A stretch of 64,000 nt of DNA from Paraburkholderia caribensis (GTDB lineage Bacteria; Pseudomonadota; Gammaproteobacteria; Burkholderiales; Burkholderiaceae), in the NCBI RefSeq assembly GCF_002902945.1, contig NZ_CP026101.1, positions 2,852,001 through 2,916,000 of the forward strand, written 5' to 3'. Shown here piece after piece: positions 24,164 to 33,705 of the stretch. Position 1 is the first letter of the stretch. Each line of letters starts with the position of its first letter. Below the pieces are notes generated by a model, which saw nothing but the letters and a program-made list of their open reading frames with translations, was not told where the DNA came from and ran no database searches. A program made the position numbers and the translations under genes.

Positions 24164-24952
24164 ATGGCACTTCCCCATATCGATCTCCTGTATTCCGCGT
24201 CGGGTCTGTTCGTCGGCTTTCTGGTCGGACTGACGGGCGTGGGCGGCGGCTCGCTGATGACGCCGATCCTCGTGCTGCTGTTCAACGTCCATCCGGCAAC
24301 GGCCGTCGGCACCGACCTGCTGTACGCCGCCGCGACCAAGGCGACGGGCACGCTCGTGCATGGCGTGAAGGGCTCGATCGACTGGCAGGTGACGCTGCGC
24401 CTCGCCGCAGGCAGTGTGCCCGCCGCCACCGTCACGCTGATCCTGCTGCACCGCTACGGCATGACCTCGACGCGCGGCGGACATCTGATTTCCCTCGTGC
24501 TGGGCGTGGCGCTGCTGATCACCGCGATCGCGCTGATCTTCCGGCCTCAGTTGACGAAGCTCGCGGCCTCGCGCAAACGCGCGACGGGCCAGGGCAGCAC
24601 ACTCGCGCTGACCATGCTGACGGGCGCGATCCTCGGCGTGCTGGTGTCGCTGACCTCGGTCGGCGCGGGCGCGATCGGCGTCACCGTGCTGCTGCTGCTC
24701 TATCCGATGCTGCCGACCATGCGCATCGTCGGCTCCGATATCGCGCACGCCGTGCCGCTCACGCTGCTGGCGGGCGCCGGGCACTGGCTGCTCGGCTCGA
24801 TCGACTGGTCGATGCTGCTCTCGCTGCTGGTCGGCTCGCTGCCGGGCATCGTGATCGGCAGCTATCTGTCGTCGAAGGCGCCCGAAAAATTGCTGCGCAA
24901 TCTCCTTGCTGCGACGCTGACGCTCGTCGGCGTGAAACTCGTCCTGTCCTGA
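24164..24952 (+). CDS. TauE/SafE-family sulfite/organosulfonate exporter
   Basis: A 262-residue inner-membrane protein with eight predicted helices in two repeats. The characteristic Gly-rich motif occurs in each half: VGLTGVGGGSLMTPILVLLF and SLTSVGAGAIGVTVLLLLYP. TauE/SafE proteins export sulfite, sulfoacetate or related anions; no sulfur-metabolism gene is adjacent to narrow this down. It is divergent from rarD across 296 bp of DNA in which no gene is supported. No clear ribosome-binding site precedes the ATG. Confidence 0.88.
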   Translation: MALPHIDLLYSASGLFVGFLVGLTGVGGGSLMTPILVLLFNVHPATAVGTDLLYAAATKATGTLVHGVKGSIDWQVTLRLAAGSVPAATVTLILLHRYGMTSTRGGHLISLVLGVALLITAIALIFRPQLTKLAASRKRATGQGSTLALTMLTGAILGVLVSLTSVGAGAIGVTVLLLLYPMLPTMRIVGSDIAHAVPLTLLAGAGHWLLGSIDWSMLLSLLVGSLPGIVIGSYLSSKAPEKLLRNLLAATLTLVGVKLVLS

Positions 24953-24983
24953 TCGCGAGCAGACGCGCAGCCGTTCGCCTGCA

Positions 24984-25238
24984 TCACTTGAAGAAGCGGC
25001 AGTTCAGATCGGTTTCGAACTGCCGGACCCAGTGGCCAGCCGTGTCCTCGTGATAGGACTGCGCCCAGCCGCCGCGCCGGATCGTCAGAAGACGCGAGCG
25101 ATGCGAGGTGTCGTCGGGATCGTCGCTTGCGCTGATGTCGAAATGCGCGGGCGCAAAACCGTGGCGCGCGCACACCAGCTCGAAAGCAGCGCGCTCGCCG
25201 ATGGGAAGGTCGGTGTAGGTGAAGCGGATCGTGTCCAT
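24984..25238 (-). CDS. conserved small hypothetical protein
   Basis: An 84-residue soluble protein, MDTIRFTYTD to NCRFFK, with alternating charged and aromatic residues but no signal peptide, membrane helix or motif I can name. The stretch RRGGWAQSYHEDTAGHWVRQFETDL looks like a folded beta-rich segment. The start is set at 25238 because the longer frame runs into sequence without coding character. It is convergent with the TauE gene (31 bp between the stops). Function unknown. Confidence 0.65.
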   Translation of the reverse strand: MDTIRFTYTDLPIGERAAFELVCARHGFAPAHFDISASDDPDDTSHRSRLLTIRRGGWAQSYHEDTAGHWVRQFETDLNCRFFK

Positions 25239-25459
25239 GGCCGTCGCTCCGTGAAGCTTCGTCGATAACTTCACAGTACTGCACCCGACGGGTAAATTGT
25301 GTGTCACGGCGCACAAGAACGAAGCTCCGTCGCGTTTGGGCGAGGGCTGGCGCACTGTCCGTTCTCAGGCGACGCGACACGCTCGGATTTCTGTCATACG
25401 CGTGTCATGCGGCCCGCCGCTTTTCGTACCACGCGTGGCGAGCCGCTTCCTCTATCGCA

Positions 25460-27580
25460 TCACTTCGGCACGTTCACCGCACCCGCTCCGACCTGAATCG
25501 CGTCCGAGCCCGGGTTCATCGAAATCGCGGGAAGATTGGCCGTCGTCAGCGCGGGCGCCGCGCCTGCCGTGCCGCCGCGCGGCACCGTGCGGATCACCTG
25601 CGACGGCGGCAGCGCCGCGCCGCCCTTCAGGTGATTCCACATCAGGTTCAGCGCCTGGATGTTGTAGTAGTGCACCGGAATGAAGCGCGTGTCGAAACCG
25701 GCCACACCCAGGAACGCGTCGAAGTGCTGGCCGTTCAGCACTTCATAGAACGCGAGCTGGCTCTTCGAGCCTTCCGTGATGCTGTTCATCGCCAGATACG
25801 CGCGCGACGCGTGGTTCACGGGCACGAGCGCATCGCTGCGTCCCTGCACGATGATGGCCGGCTTGCCGTGCAGGTTCGCGTTCACGCGGATCGCGTTGAC
25901 GTTCTGCTGCATGCGCGCGTCGCCCGCCGTCCACAACGCACGCAGACACGCGGCACCCGCGAAGGCGGCGTCCGCCGTGGCGAACCGATGGTCCGCGCCG
26001 CCCGCCGGCGAGACGTTGTAGACGAGGTTGATGCCGTTGGTCGGCGGCACGCCGTTGCCGAGGCCGAACACCGAGGGCATCGGCGCGACGGCTGGCGCGA
26101 CCCCCGCCGCGCCCGTCGCCGCGTTCGTCGTGCCGAAGCTGAAGTCGCACAGGTTGTCGGTCACGCTCGACTTCGTGTACGCGTTCGCATACGTGACAGC
26201 GACGGCCGGCACGGCCTGCGAATCCCACATCGGCGCGTGCAGCAGATCGGAGTCGGACTCGTAACCGGCAGCGTGCAGTTTCGCGAGCGCGTCGTTGGCC
26301 TGGCTCGCCGCGTCCGCCCCGCTCACGAAGCCGCCCGCCGCCAGCGACGCGCAGCGCGCCGTGCGGATCGCCTGGGTGGTCGCGAGCGGCAGCGCCGTCA
26401 GATATGGCGCGCCCGTCGCCGCCGTCGCGGCTGCCGCGCACGGCATCAGCATGTTCGCGTAGGTCATGTAGTCCGCGAGCGGCGCGCCCGCCGTGGGAAT
26501 CTGCGCGCCGCCTTCGAACACCTTCGCCGCCGACGCCATGTTCAGGTTGATCTGCGGCTCGCCGACCACGACAGCCGTGATCCACCCTTGCGTGTCCTGC
26601 TCGGCGGCCGCGAGCGACGCGCCGCCGCCATTGCTGACGGAAGCCGCGATGGTGGTGATGCTGCCCGCGCCGTATCGCACGCCATGCTGCTGTGCATTGT
26701 TGTTGACGGTCGGCGCGAACTGCTGGTTGAGCGCCCAATACGCGAACTGGATCGCTTCGAGCGTGTCGTGTCCCCAGTCCTGTTCGGGGTTCTGCTGCGA
26801 ATGCGCATGCTTGAACGCGTAGCGGTTCGGAAAGCCGGCGTTGAACGACGCCAGATTCGCCGACGACACGTTCGCCGTGAAGAGGCTCGCCGTGCCCGCG
26901 CCCGCTGCCGTCGACAGCGTGCCGTTCATCAGCGTGACGAGCCCCGTCTGCATTTCTTCCGCGCCATTACCGCTGCCTTTGTCGGTGTAGGCGACCGCGC
27001 AGCCGCGCTTGAGGCCCCACTCGCCCGCCGCCGAAATCGCGCCGTACACGCCACGCGAGCCCGACGACGTCGCCGTGACGATGCATGGATTATTCGGATC
27101 GAACGTGCCGGGCACCTGGACCATCAAGGTCACGTTCTGCTTGCCGGTGCCGTTGTCGGCGTACGCAAGGTACTCGGTGCCGGCGATCTTGCCTTCGCCG
27201 AGCGTGTCGTTGCCGTTCAGATCGACGTTGGGCCCCCAGAAGCGGCCATAGCCGCCGTTCGACGACATGTCGACGAGCGCGCGATAGTTCGACCAGATCG
27301 CGAGCCGGCGCAACTCCGCCGCCGTCGGACTCGCCGCGTTCGCGAACGATGGCGCCGTTGCGGAACCGAGGCCCGTCTTGCCGAGCCCACCCGTCAGGAG
27401 ATCGTCGCTGTTGCCGTCGTACGCCGTCGTGGTCACGCTGCCCGATACCACGAACGAGGGTAGTGCGTTGACGGTCTGGCTGTGATGATCGTCGCCGTGG
27501 CCACACGCGGCGAGCAGGATCGAAGTGGTGGCGAAGCAAAGCGCAGTGGCAGCACGTCTGAACAACAGTTTCCCTGTCAT
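25460..27580 (-). CDS. D-(-)-3-hydroxybutyrate oligomer hydrolase, lipoprotein form
   Basis: A 706-residue hydrolase that cleaves 3-hydroxybutyrate oligomers released from polyhydroxybutyrate. The signal peptide ends in a lipobox (ILLAACGHG), so this copy is probably anchored in the envelope rather than cytoplasmic. The nucleophile motif ASVSNGGGAS has the unusual SxSNG lipase box known for this family; SSGSRGVYGAISAAGEWGLK, DWGHDTLEAIQFAYWALNQQ and QGRSDALVPVNHASRAYL are further landmarks, the last carrying the catalytic-Asp region. The start MTGKLLF has GGAG upstream; an in-frame ATG four codons earlier is possible. No other PHB gene is nearby. Confidence 0.92.
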   Translation of the reverse strand: MTGKLLFRRAATALCFATTSILLAACGHGDDHHSQTVNALPSFVVSGSVTTTAYDGNSDDLLTGGLGKTGLGSATAPSFANAASPTAAELRRLAIWSNYRALVDMSSNGGYGRFWGPNVDLNGNDTLGEGKIAGTEYLAYADNGTGKQNVTLMVQVPGTFDPNNPCIVTATSSGSRGVYGAISAAGEWGLKRGCAVAYTDKGSGNGAEEMQTGLVTLMNGTLSTAAGAGTASLFTANVSSANLASFNAGFPNRYAFKHAHSQQNPEQDWGHDTLEAIQFAYWALNQQFAPTVNNNAQQHGVRYGAGSITTIAASVSNGGGASLAAAEQDTQGWITAVVVGEPQINLNMASAAKVFEGGAQIPTAGAPLADYMTYANMLMPCAAAATAATGAPYLTALPLATTQAIRTARCASLAAGGFVSGADAASQANDALAKLHAAGYESDSDLLHAPMWDSQAVPAVAVTYANAYTKSSVTDNLCDFSFGTTNAATGAAGVAPAVAPMPSVFGLGNGVPPTNGINLVYNVSPAGGADHRFATADAAFAGAACLRALWTAGDARMQQNVNAIRVNANLHGKPAIIVQGRSDALVPVNHASRAYLAMNSITEGSKSQLAFYEVLNGQHFDAFLGVAGFDTRFIPVHYYNIQALNLMWNHLKGGAALPPSQVIRTVPRGGTAGAAPALTTANLPAISMNPGSDAIQVGAGAVNVPK

Positions 27581-28168
27581 TACCGTCTCCATTGTCTTGT
27601 TGTCGATGCCGTATCGCGCCCATCCGCAACCAGCCGGCATATCTGCATGCAGCGCAGCGGGCGCGGCTGCGGCGGCTGGTCCAATGCAAGTTTCGCGCCG
27701 ATCTGCTGTACGTCGCGGCGCCGTCGCCCGACGGCTTGCGTGACGCCGGTTCGCACGCGAAGAAACGCGCGGGTCAACACGCGTGCCGTCCTGATTCAGA
27801 GACACCGGCAGGCAGGCGAGGCCCGCCGCAGTGACCTTGAAACAGCCGCAAACGCCCGCCGCGCCAGCGTCTCCCCTCCTATGCGGGCGATGTCCACGCA
27901 AAGAGACGCTATGCGAGTAGTCCCGTTTCGTGGAGCCCGGGCCGCCTTCGCTTGCGCGTTGCCGCGCGCGCTTTGACGCCCGCCTGGATGCGCGCGCAAC
28001 GAAGTGCTCCCAAAACGAAACGGGCTCCCGTTCGAAACGGGAGCCCGCTTGTCATTCTGACCGGTAAGCACGCAGCAACATTGCAGTGTGCCGTTCGTCA
28101 GGCGACCGGCTGACGGCTGCCCGCGAGCCGGATCATGGTCCGGCCTGCGCGGGCGCGGCCCTTGCCGC
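27581..28168. other. intergenic region between 3HB-oligomer hydrolase and BON protein genes
   Basis: 588 bp without a supported gene. It holds the promoter of the hydrolase gene on the left and the terminator hairpin at 28021-28047. Open frames here are Arg/Ala-rich and lack ribosome-binding sites. Confidence 0.4.
28021..28047 (-). terminator. strong terminator hairpin downstream of the BON-protein gene
   Basis: A perfect 12-bp stem, CGGGCTCCCGTT / AACGGGAGCCCG, with a 3-base loop, followed on the minus strand by TTTCGTTTTGGG. It lies 120 bp after the leftward BON gene stop codon. Confidence 0.75.
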
Positions 28169-28525
28169 TTATTGCTGCTGGACGTTGATCTTGTTCGACA
28201 CCGACGTCACGCCAGCCACGCCCTTCGCGACTTCGCCAGCCTTCTGGATCTGGTCATTGTCGGGGGCCGTGCCCGTCAGCGTGACTGCGCCGGCACGGGC
28301 GCGGACGTTGATGTTCGACACGTCGAGGCCTTGCGTCTTCGCGAGGGCCGAGCGGACCTTCTTGCCCAGCGCGCGGTTTTCCGACTTGGCAGCCTTCGAA
28401 TTGGCGGCAGGTGCAGTTGCCGTCGTGCCGGTGGACGTGGAGTCGCTTGCCTGGGCATACGCGTGGCATGCAACAACCATTGCGACAACACCACCCAGTG
28501 CCTTCAGAAAATCGACCGATTTCAT
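28169..28525 (-). CDS. exported BON-domain protein (OsmY-like, single BON)
   Basis: A 118-residue protein. A signal peptide is cleaved near HAYAQ, a Ser/Thr/Ala-rich linker follows, then one BON domain from about residue 50: LGKKVRSALAKTQGLDVSNI, VRARAGAVTLTGTAPDNDQI and AGVTSVSNKINV. BON domains bind phospholipid surfaces, and small exported members are often envelope-stress proteins. AAGGAGAAGGT directly precedes the ATG, an unusually strong site. It is a single-gene unit with its own terminator. Confidence 0.9.
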   Translation of the reverse strand: MKSVDFLKALGGVVAMVVACHAYAQASDSTSTGTTATAPAANSKAAKSENRALGKKVRSALAKTQGLDVSNINVRARAGAVTLTGTAPDNDQIQKAGEVAKGVAGVTSVSNKINVQQQ

Positions 28526-29072
28526 ACCTTCTCCTTTTTGCTTGGTTTGGACCGCGTTTGACTGCGGCTTGGTTACGACTACGTGAGGCCCGACTGCACG
28601 CGCGCGCGAAGGCGCGACGAGGCATGGCGAGCCAGGAGCGTTGTCACGGTCTGCGAGAGAGGCATTGGAAAGGATGACGGCCGGCGCGATCCAGCGCGCG
28701 GCGGTGCATGACACCGGCCGTGCGCCGCGCGGTTGGCAGCGTGCCCTGGTCTCGTCTGTCTCGCCGGGTCGCGCTGCGCCAACGTCGATGCGCGGCAGCG
28801 TTGCCAATGTAATCTAGCCGCGCAAGTTCTGCAAAGGATATCGCGCGTTCTGCACGGTTCCTGTTGCGGCCCGTTCCCGTCCGGGGCAAAACGGAACGGC
28901 CGTGCCAGATGTGCTTCGACGGCCCGCCGTGGGGGCGCCGTGAGCCGCATCCCGTCTTTCCAGGTCACTTTTTGTTACGCGTTTACGGCCCCGCGCGCAC
29001 GCCGCACGCGCCGCCGCGGCGTCAATCTCCTGTACCATCGGCGCGAATTCATCCGACAGCACAAGCATTCCC
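28526..29072. other. divergent intergenic region, BON gene / TAXI gene
   Basis: 547 bp with no supported gene; frames on both strands are short and Arg-rich. Both divergent promoters must lie here. No clear hairpin or operator was recognised. Confidence 0.35.
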
Positions 29073-30617
29073 ATGAAGCCTTCCGACGGACGTCGCCCGG
29101 AACGCCCCTCTGAGCGCAAGCCGCCCCACCTCGTCGCCCGCTTCGTGGCGATCTCCTGGCGCGATCTCGCCGTATCGTTCGGCCCCATCCTGATAATCAG
29201 CGCAATCGCGATCTACGTCGCCGTGCGACTGATCCAGCCCGCCCCGCCCAACACGCTGACGATGGCGGCCGGACCCAAGGGCAGCACCTTCTGGGTCGCC
29301 GCGCAGAAGTACAAGGAAATCCTCGCGCGCAACCGCATCACGCTCAACGTGCTGGAGACGGAAGGCTCGCTGGACAACTACCGGCGACTGGCCGACCCGC
29401 ACACGGACATCGACGTCGGCTTCGTCCAGGACGGCATCGCGCCGTCCAAAACAACTGACGATCTGATGTCGCTCGGCAGCGTCTCGTATGTGCCCGTGGC
29501 GATCTTCTATCGCGGGCCGATGATCACGCTGCTGTCGGAGTTCAAGGGCAAGCGCATCGCGATCGGCGCCGAAGGCAGCGGCACGCGCGAGCTCGCGCTG
29601 CAGTTGCTGAAGGCGAACGGCATCACGCCCGACGGCCCGACGAAGCTGCTGCCGCTGTCCGGCGACGACGCAGCCAAAGCGCTGACGGAAGGCAAGATCG
29701 ACGCGGCGATCCTGACGGGCGACTCCGCGCAGCCGCCCGTGATGGGCAAGCTGTATCGCACGGCGGGCGTGCAGTTCTACGACTTCACGCAAGCCCCCGC
29801 CTACGCGAAACGCTTCCCGTATCTGACGCAGCTCGAAATGCCGATGGGCTCGTTCGATCTCGGCAAAAACCTGCCGTCGACCACGCTGCACATGATCGCG
29901 CCGACGGCCGAACTGGTCGCGCGCGATTCGCTGCATCCGGCGTTGTCGGATCTGCTGATCGATGCGGCGCACGAAGTGCACGGCAAGGCGACGGCATTGC
30001 AGCGGGCGGGCGAATTTCCCGCGCCGCTCGCGCACGACTTCCCGATCAGCGAGGACGCCGCTCGCTACTACAAGTCGGGCAAGAGCTTCCTGTACCGGGT
30101 GCTGCCGTTCTGGCTGGCGAGCCTCGCCGACCGCCTGCTGGTCGTGCTGGTGCCGATCATCGTCGTGCTGATTCCGGGGCTGCGGCTCGTGCCGTCGCTG
30201 TATGCGTGGCGCGTGAAGTCGCGCATCTACCGCTGGTACGGCGCGCTGATCGCGATCGAGCGCGAGGCGCTCAACGAGACGTCGGCGGCCGAGCGCGAGG
30301 CGCTCATCGTGCGGCTGGACAAGATCGAGGAATCGGTCAACGGTCTGAAGATGCCGCTTGCGTATGCGGATCAGTTCTATGTGCTGCGCGAGCATATCGG
30401 CTTCGTGCGGGCGCGCCTCACACGCGATTCGGACGCGGCAAGCACGCCTCACAGGGCTGCCGCGGCGGCTGAAGGCCCCGCCGCTGGCCGCGCCGAAGCC
30501 CGTGCGGCAATGCACGAGAGCCACGCGGCGCAAGCGCATCACGACAATCCCGAAAGCCACTCAAGCGACGATAGCGAAACCAGGCCCGGCAGCGACCATC
30601 CTGCCCGCACCTCTTGA
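29073..30617 (+). CDS. membrane-anchored TAXI-family solute-binding protein
   Basis: A 514-residue protein. Residues 33-56 form a membrane anchor (VSFGPILIISAIAIYVAVRLI). Residues 60-330 form a TAXI-type TRAP solute-binding domain (LTMAAGPKGSTFWVAAQKYK, DVGFVQDGI, IAIGAEGSGTRELALQLL, DAAILTGD). A second hydrophobic segment at about 345-365 (RLLVVLVPIIVVLIPGL) follows, then a charged, partly helical cytoplasmic tail rich in Glu, Arg, Ala and His. No TRAP permease gene is nearby, so the protein may act as an anchored sensor or an orphan receptor rather than a free periplasmic binding protein. That role is inference. Confidence 0.85.
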   Translation: MKPSDGRRPERPSERKPPHLVARFVAISWRDLAVSFGPILIISAIAIYVAVRLIQPAPPNTLTMAAGPKGSTFWVAAQKYKEILARNRITLNVLETEGSLDNYRRLADPHTDIDVGFVQDGIAPSKTTDDLMSLGSVSYVPVAIFYRGPMITLLSEFKGKRIAIGAEGSGTRELALQLLKANGITPDGPTKLLPLSGDDAAKALTEGKIDAAILTGDSAQPPVMGKLYRTAGVQFYDFTQAPAYAKRFPYLTQLEMPMGSFDLGKNLPSTTLHMIAPTAELVARDSLHPALSDLLIDAAHEVHGKATALQRAGEFPAPLAHDFPISEDAARYYKSGKSFLYRVLPFWLASLADRLLVVLVPIIVVLIPGLRLVPSLYAWRVKSRIYRWYGALIAIEREALNETSAAEREALIVRLDKIEESVNGLKMPLAYADQFYVLREHIGFVRARLTRDSDAASTPHRAAAAAEGPAAGRAEARAAMHESHAAQAHHDNPESHSSDDSETRPGSDHPARTS

Positions 30618-30785
30618 CGGCCGCGAGCGCGTGCGCCCGGCCAACGCCGCGCCAACAGTGGCCGCGGTAACGCCATTTTGTGAAATGATGCGCACGCGGC
30701 GTGCTCCGCGTAAGATCGAAACAATCACAACGGGCCGGAGCGCTCATCGCCGACGGCCCGCCGATTCCGGCAACCGGGAGACATC

Positions 30786-31430
30786 ATGACCGATGGCATC
30801 GACGCCACGCAGCCACTGTGGTTTTACGACTTTGTCTCACCGTTCTCGTATCTGCTGCTTGAACAGCACGACAAATGGCCCGAGTTGCCGTTCGTGCTGA
30901 CGCCCGTGTTGCTGAACGATCTGTATCGCCACTGGGGCCAGCGGGTTGCGTATGACGTGCCCGCGAAACGCATTTTCACGTACCGGTACGCGCTCTTTCG
31001 CGCGGAGCAGTTGGGCATTCCGTTCCGCATGCCGCCCGCGCATCCGTTCGATTCGACCAAACCGATGCTGCTGTCGATTGCGCTCGGCTCCGACCTGCAA
31101 ACGGTGCGGGAGATTTTCCGCTTCATCTGGCGCGACGGACGCGACCCGTCAAGTGCCGACGGCTTCGCCGCACTGTGCGAAAAGCTGAACGTGCCGAATG
31201 GCCAGGAACTGATCGAGCGCGAGGCGACGCGCGCGCAGCTGATGCGCAATGGTACCGACGCCATTGCGATCGGCGTGTTCGGCGTGCCGACGTTCTGGCT
31301 GAACAAGCAGTTGTTCTGGGGCGAAGACGCGCTGCCGATGGTGCTCTATTGCGCGCGTACGCCGAACTGGCTCGACTCGAAGGAAGTGAAGCGGATCACG
31401 TCGCTGCCGTCGGCGCTGTCGAAGGCCTGA
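30786..31430 (+). CDS. 2-hydroxychromene-2-carboxylate isomerase-like (kappa-GST/DsbA fold) protein
   Basis: A 214-residue cytosolic protein. The N-terminal motif LWFYDFVSPFSYLLLEQ matches the HCCA-isomerase/kappa-class GST family, where the SPF(S/Y) serine contacts glutathione; there is no CxxC. The C-terminal thioredoxin-fold motif is IGVFGVPTFWLNKQLFWGED. HCCA isomerases act in naphthalene breakdown, but many homologues are general glutathione-dependent isomerases, and no naphthalene genes are present. GGGAG precedes the ATG. Confidence 0.87.
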   Translation: MTDGIDATQPLWFYDFVSPFSYLLLEQHDKWPELPFVLTPVLLNDLYRHWGQRVAYDVPAKRIFTYRYALFRAEQLGIPFRMPPAHPFDSTKPMLLSIALGSDLQTVREIFRFIWRDGRDPSSADGFAALCEKLNVPNGQELIEREATRAQLMRNGTDAIAIGVFGVPTFWLNKQLFWGEDALPMVLYCARTPNWLDSKEVKRITSLPSALSKA

Positions 31431-31699
31431 GCGCGCTTGACGGGGTTCGCCGGCCGGCGCCGGGTGCGCTGCCTTGCATCGCGTGACATAGCGTGGTGCC
31501 CGGCAAGTGGGCGAATCGCCAGCCGTGATGCCCGTCATAGGGCATGCGCTATGGCCCGCGCAGGGCAAAACGGCCTAAGGTTATAGCTTCGCGCGCATGC
31601 GGCGAGGCGTCGGGCACGAGGACGCCGCGGCATGCGCAATGCACCGTTCGACACACGCATTCGAAAGCCTTCAAAGGGCCTTCCCCGCCCCGCCGATTC

Positions 31700-32725
31700 A
31701 TGGACGACAACGCCGCTTCACTCGATATCTGGCTCGTGCGTGTGCTGCGCACGCTGCTCGTCGAGCGCAGCGTCACGCAGACCGCGTTACGGCTGAACCA
31801 GACGCAGCCGGCCATCAGCACCGCGCTGCGCAAGCTGCGCGAAACGCTGAACGACCCGATTCTCGTGCGCGGCAAGTCGGGCATGGTGCCGACGGAGTAC
31901 GGTGAATCGCTGCTCGCGTCGGTGCAGAAGGTATTGCGCGACGTCGATTTCGTCGCGACGCCGCACGGCGACTTCGATCCGGCTCGCTCGCGCCGCACGT
32001 TCCGCATCGCCGCACCCGACTATCTGAACGACTTCTTCATGCCGACCGTGATCGCGCAATTCCGCGAGGCGGCGCCGCATGCGCGGCTCGAGATCGAGTC
32101 GCTCGGCCCGCTGCTCGATCATGCGTGCGCGCTCGATGCCGGCGAGCTCGATCTGGTGATCGGCAACTGGCCGAAGCCCGACGGGCGCTTCGAGCGCAGC
32201 GACCTGTTCTCCGATACCGTCGTGTGCATGATGCGCGCCGATCATCCGCTCGCGAAAGCGCCGCTCACGCGCGACGCCTATCTCGCCGCGCCACATCTCG
32301 CGCCCGCTCACTACAGCGGCGCGCGCGGCGGTGCGATCGATATGGGCTTTGCGCGCGCGCAGGCGGCGAGGCGCATTGTCGCGACACTGCCGTACTTCGG
32401 GCTCGTGCCGCAGGTGCTGCTGCAATCGGACCTCATCTTCACGACGACGCGCCGCTTTGCGCTGCATTATGCGGAGATGCTGCCGCTGGCCGTCGTCGAT
32501 GTGCCGATTCCGTTTCCGCGCATCAAGTGCTACCAGATGTGGCATCCGCAGCCGGACCGGCCTAGCGACATCGAATGGTTGCGCAGCTTGATGGCGCAAG
32601 TGTCGGAGATGCTGGTGGCGAAGAAGGCGCGGCGCGCGCGCGGGGCGGCGAAGGAATCGACGGGGGAGAAAAAAACGGACGCCGCAAGTCACCCCGCTGC
32701 GCCCGTGGGAGGAACCGCTCGGTAA
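31700..32725 (+). CDS. LysR-family transcriptional regulator
   Basis: A 341-residue regulator. The N-terminal winged helix (SLDIWLVRVLRTLLVERSVTQTALRLNQTQPAISTALRKLRETL) is of the NodD/NahR-like type with TQPAIS; the effector domain follows from about residue 95. The final 19 residues (EKKTDAASHPAAPVGGTAR) are encoded by the left 64-bp direct repeat, and the tail before them is Lys/Arg/Ala-rich and probably unstructured. The start at 31700 is the conserved MDDNAASLDIWL. The regulated gene is unknown; the neighbour on the ancestral map was convergent xdhC. Confidence 0.9.
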   Translation: MDDNAASLDIWLVRVLRTLLVERSVTQTALRLNQTQPAISTALRKLRETLNDPILVRGKSGMVPTEYGESLLASVQKVLRDVDFVATPHGDFDPARSRRTFRIAAPDYLNDFFMPTVIAQFREAAPHARLEIESLGPLLDHACALDAGELDLVIGNWPKPDGRFERSDLFSDTVVCMMRADHPLAKAPLTRDAYLAAPHLAPAHYSGARGGAIDMGFARAQAARRIVATLPYFGLVPQVLLQSDLIFTTTRRFALHYAEMLPLAVVDVPIPFPRIKCYQMWHPQPDRPSDIEWLRSLMAQVSEMLVAKKARRARGAAKESTGEKKTDAASHPAAPVGGTAR

Positions 32726-32729
32726 ATCA
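32666..32729 (+). repeat. 64-bp direct repeat, left copy
   Basis: Encodes the last 19 codons and the stop of the LysR gene plus four more bases. It is identical to 34373-34436 except for one base (G here, T in the other copy, within CCCGTKGGAGG). It marks the left end of a 1.64-kb inserted segment. Confidence 0.93.
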
Positions 32730-32754
32730 AGCGCCCGCCTGATCTTTACAAAAG

Positions 32755-33705
32755 ATGACGATCCATCCGCCGTTGATTCGCTACGATGTTTCACTGCTCA
32801 AAAGCGGACGGCGGTTCATGGCGACAGAACTCAAAACGGATGCCTGGCATCGCCACATGATGTATCGGAGCGATGACGCGTCGCATGTGCAATTTGCGTC
32901 GACGGCGGACGGACAAACGGCCATCGAGGCGGGCAAGAAGTTCGCCGGTCGAGCGCGCTCGGATGTCTGGGCAAAAGACATGGCCCTCGTAGGTCGCGTG
33001 CGGCGGTTTCTTGGCGCGAATTTTCACTGGCACGCGCGCCTTTCGAAGTCAGGTTCGGATCTCGAAGTCGTCGAGATGCTGCAACTGATGGTGCGCGACG
33101 GTTCCATCCATGTGGTTGCGCAGGAGCCAGCGCGCGTCGGAAGCGTGGCGTCGGTGACGGAAAATCCAAAGTCGTCGTTCTGGGGCTCAGACCATTACAG
33201 TCATATCTTCGACGTACCGTTCGCCGACCGCTACCAGGCCCAGCTCGAAGCGATGAACGCCGGCGGCCCGAGCTTGGCCGATATACGCGCCATGAATGAC
33301 AGCATCAATGTGGAGTTCATGCATGCAGCCGTGCTGGCCGATCCGCTCGGGACCCTGCCCGTTTTTGCGCGGGCTGGATGGGTCAGCAAGTACGGATTGC
33401 CTGATCTGTCGGAATACGCTATGGATCGAAATGCGGATGCCAAATCCTTTGCTGGCGACGCATCCACAACTTTCACGAACAGTCCGCCATTTGGATACGA
33501 ACCTGACCAGTCCGAAGCTAGCAGCGTCATCGACATCGCTGCACGAGGCCTGAGCGAAGCAGAAGAAGCTGAATGCGACGCAATGTATGAGGCTCGCATG
33601 ACATACTGCAACGCCTTGAGCAAAATGTACGGCAACGACGCGCGTACTTACCTCGCGTGCAAACAACAGGCGTTCCAGGACTACCAGGCATGCAGGGGCT
33701 ACTAA
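32755..33705 (+). CDS. unrecognised protein, candidate polymorphic effector
   Basis: A 316-residue protein with no signal peptide or membrane helix. I cannot assign a named domain. Visible features: a charged N-terminal half (HRHMMYRSDD, ADGQTAIEAGKKFAGRARSDVW), a helical middle (MNAGGPSLADIRAMNDSINV, FMHAAVLADPLGTLPVFARAGW), and a C-terminal module ARGLSEAEEAECDAMYEARM...ACRGY with Cys spacing CX10CX16CX10C that should form a two-disulfide helical hairpin. Such Cys-rich tails occur in secreted effectors of Burkholderia and relatives. The stop codon overlaps the next ATG (TAATG). An alternative start is at 32818. The effector role is inference from the tail, coupling and mobile context. Confidence 0.6.
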   Translation: MTIHPPLIRYDVSLLKSGRRFMATELKTDAWHRHMMYRSDDASHVQFASTADGQTAIEAGKKFAGRARSDVWAKDMALVGRVRRFLGANFHWHARLSKSGSDLEVVEMLQLMVRDGSIHVVAQEPARVGSVASVTENPKSSFWGSDHYSHIFDVPFADRYQAQLEAMNAGGPSLADIRAMNDSINVEFMHAAVLADPLGTLPVFARAGWVSKYGLPDLSEYAMDRNADAKSFAGDASTTFTNSPPFGYEPDQSEASSVIDIAARGLSEAEEAECDAMYEARMTYCNALSKMYGNDARTYLACKQQAFQDYQACRGY

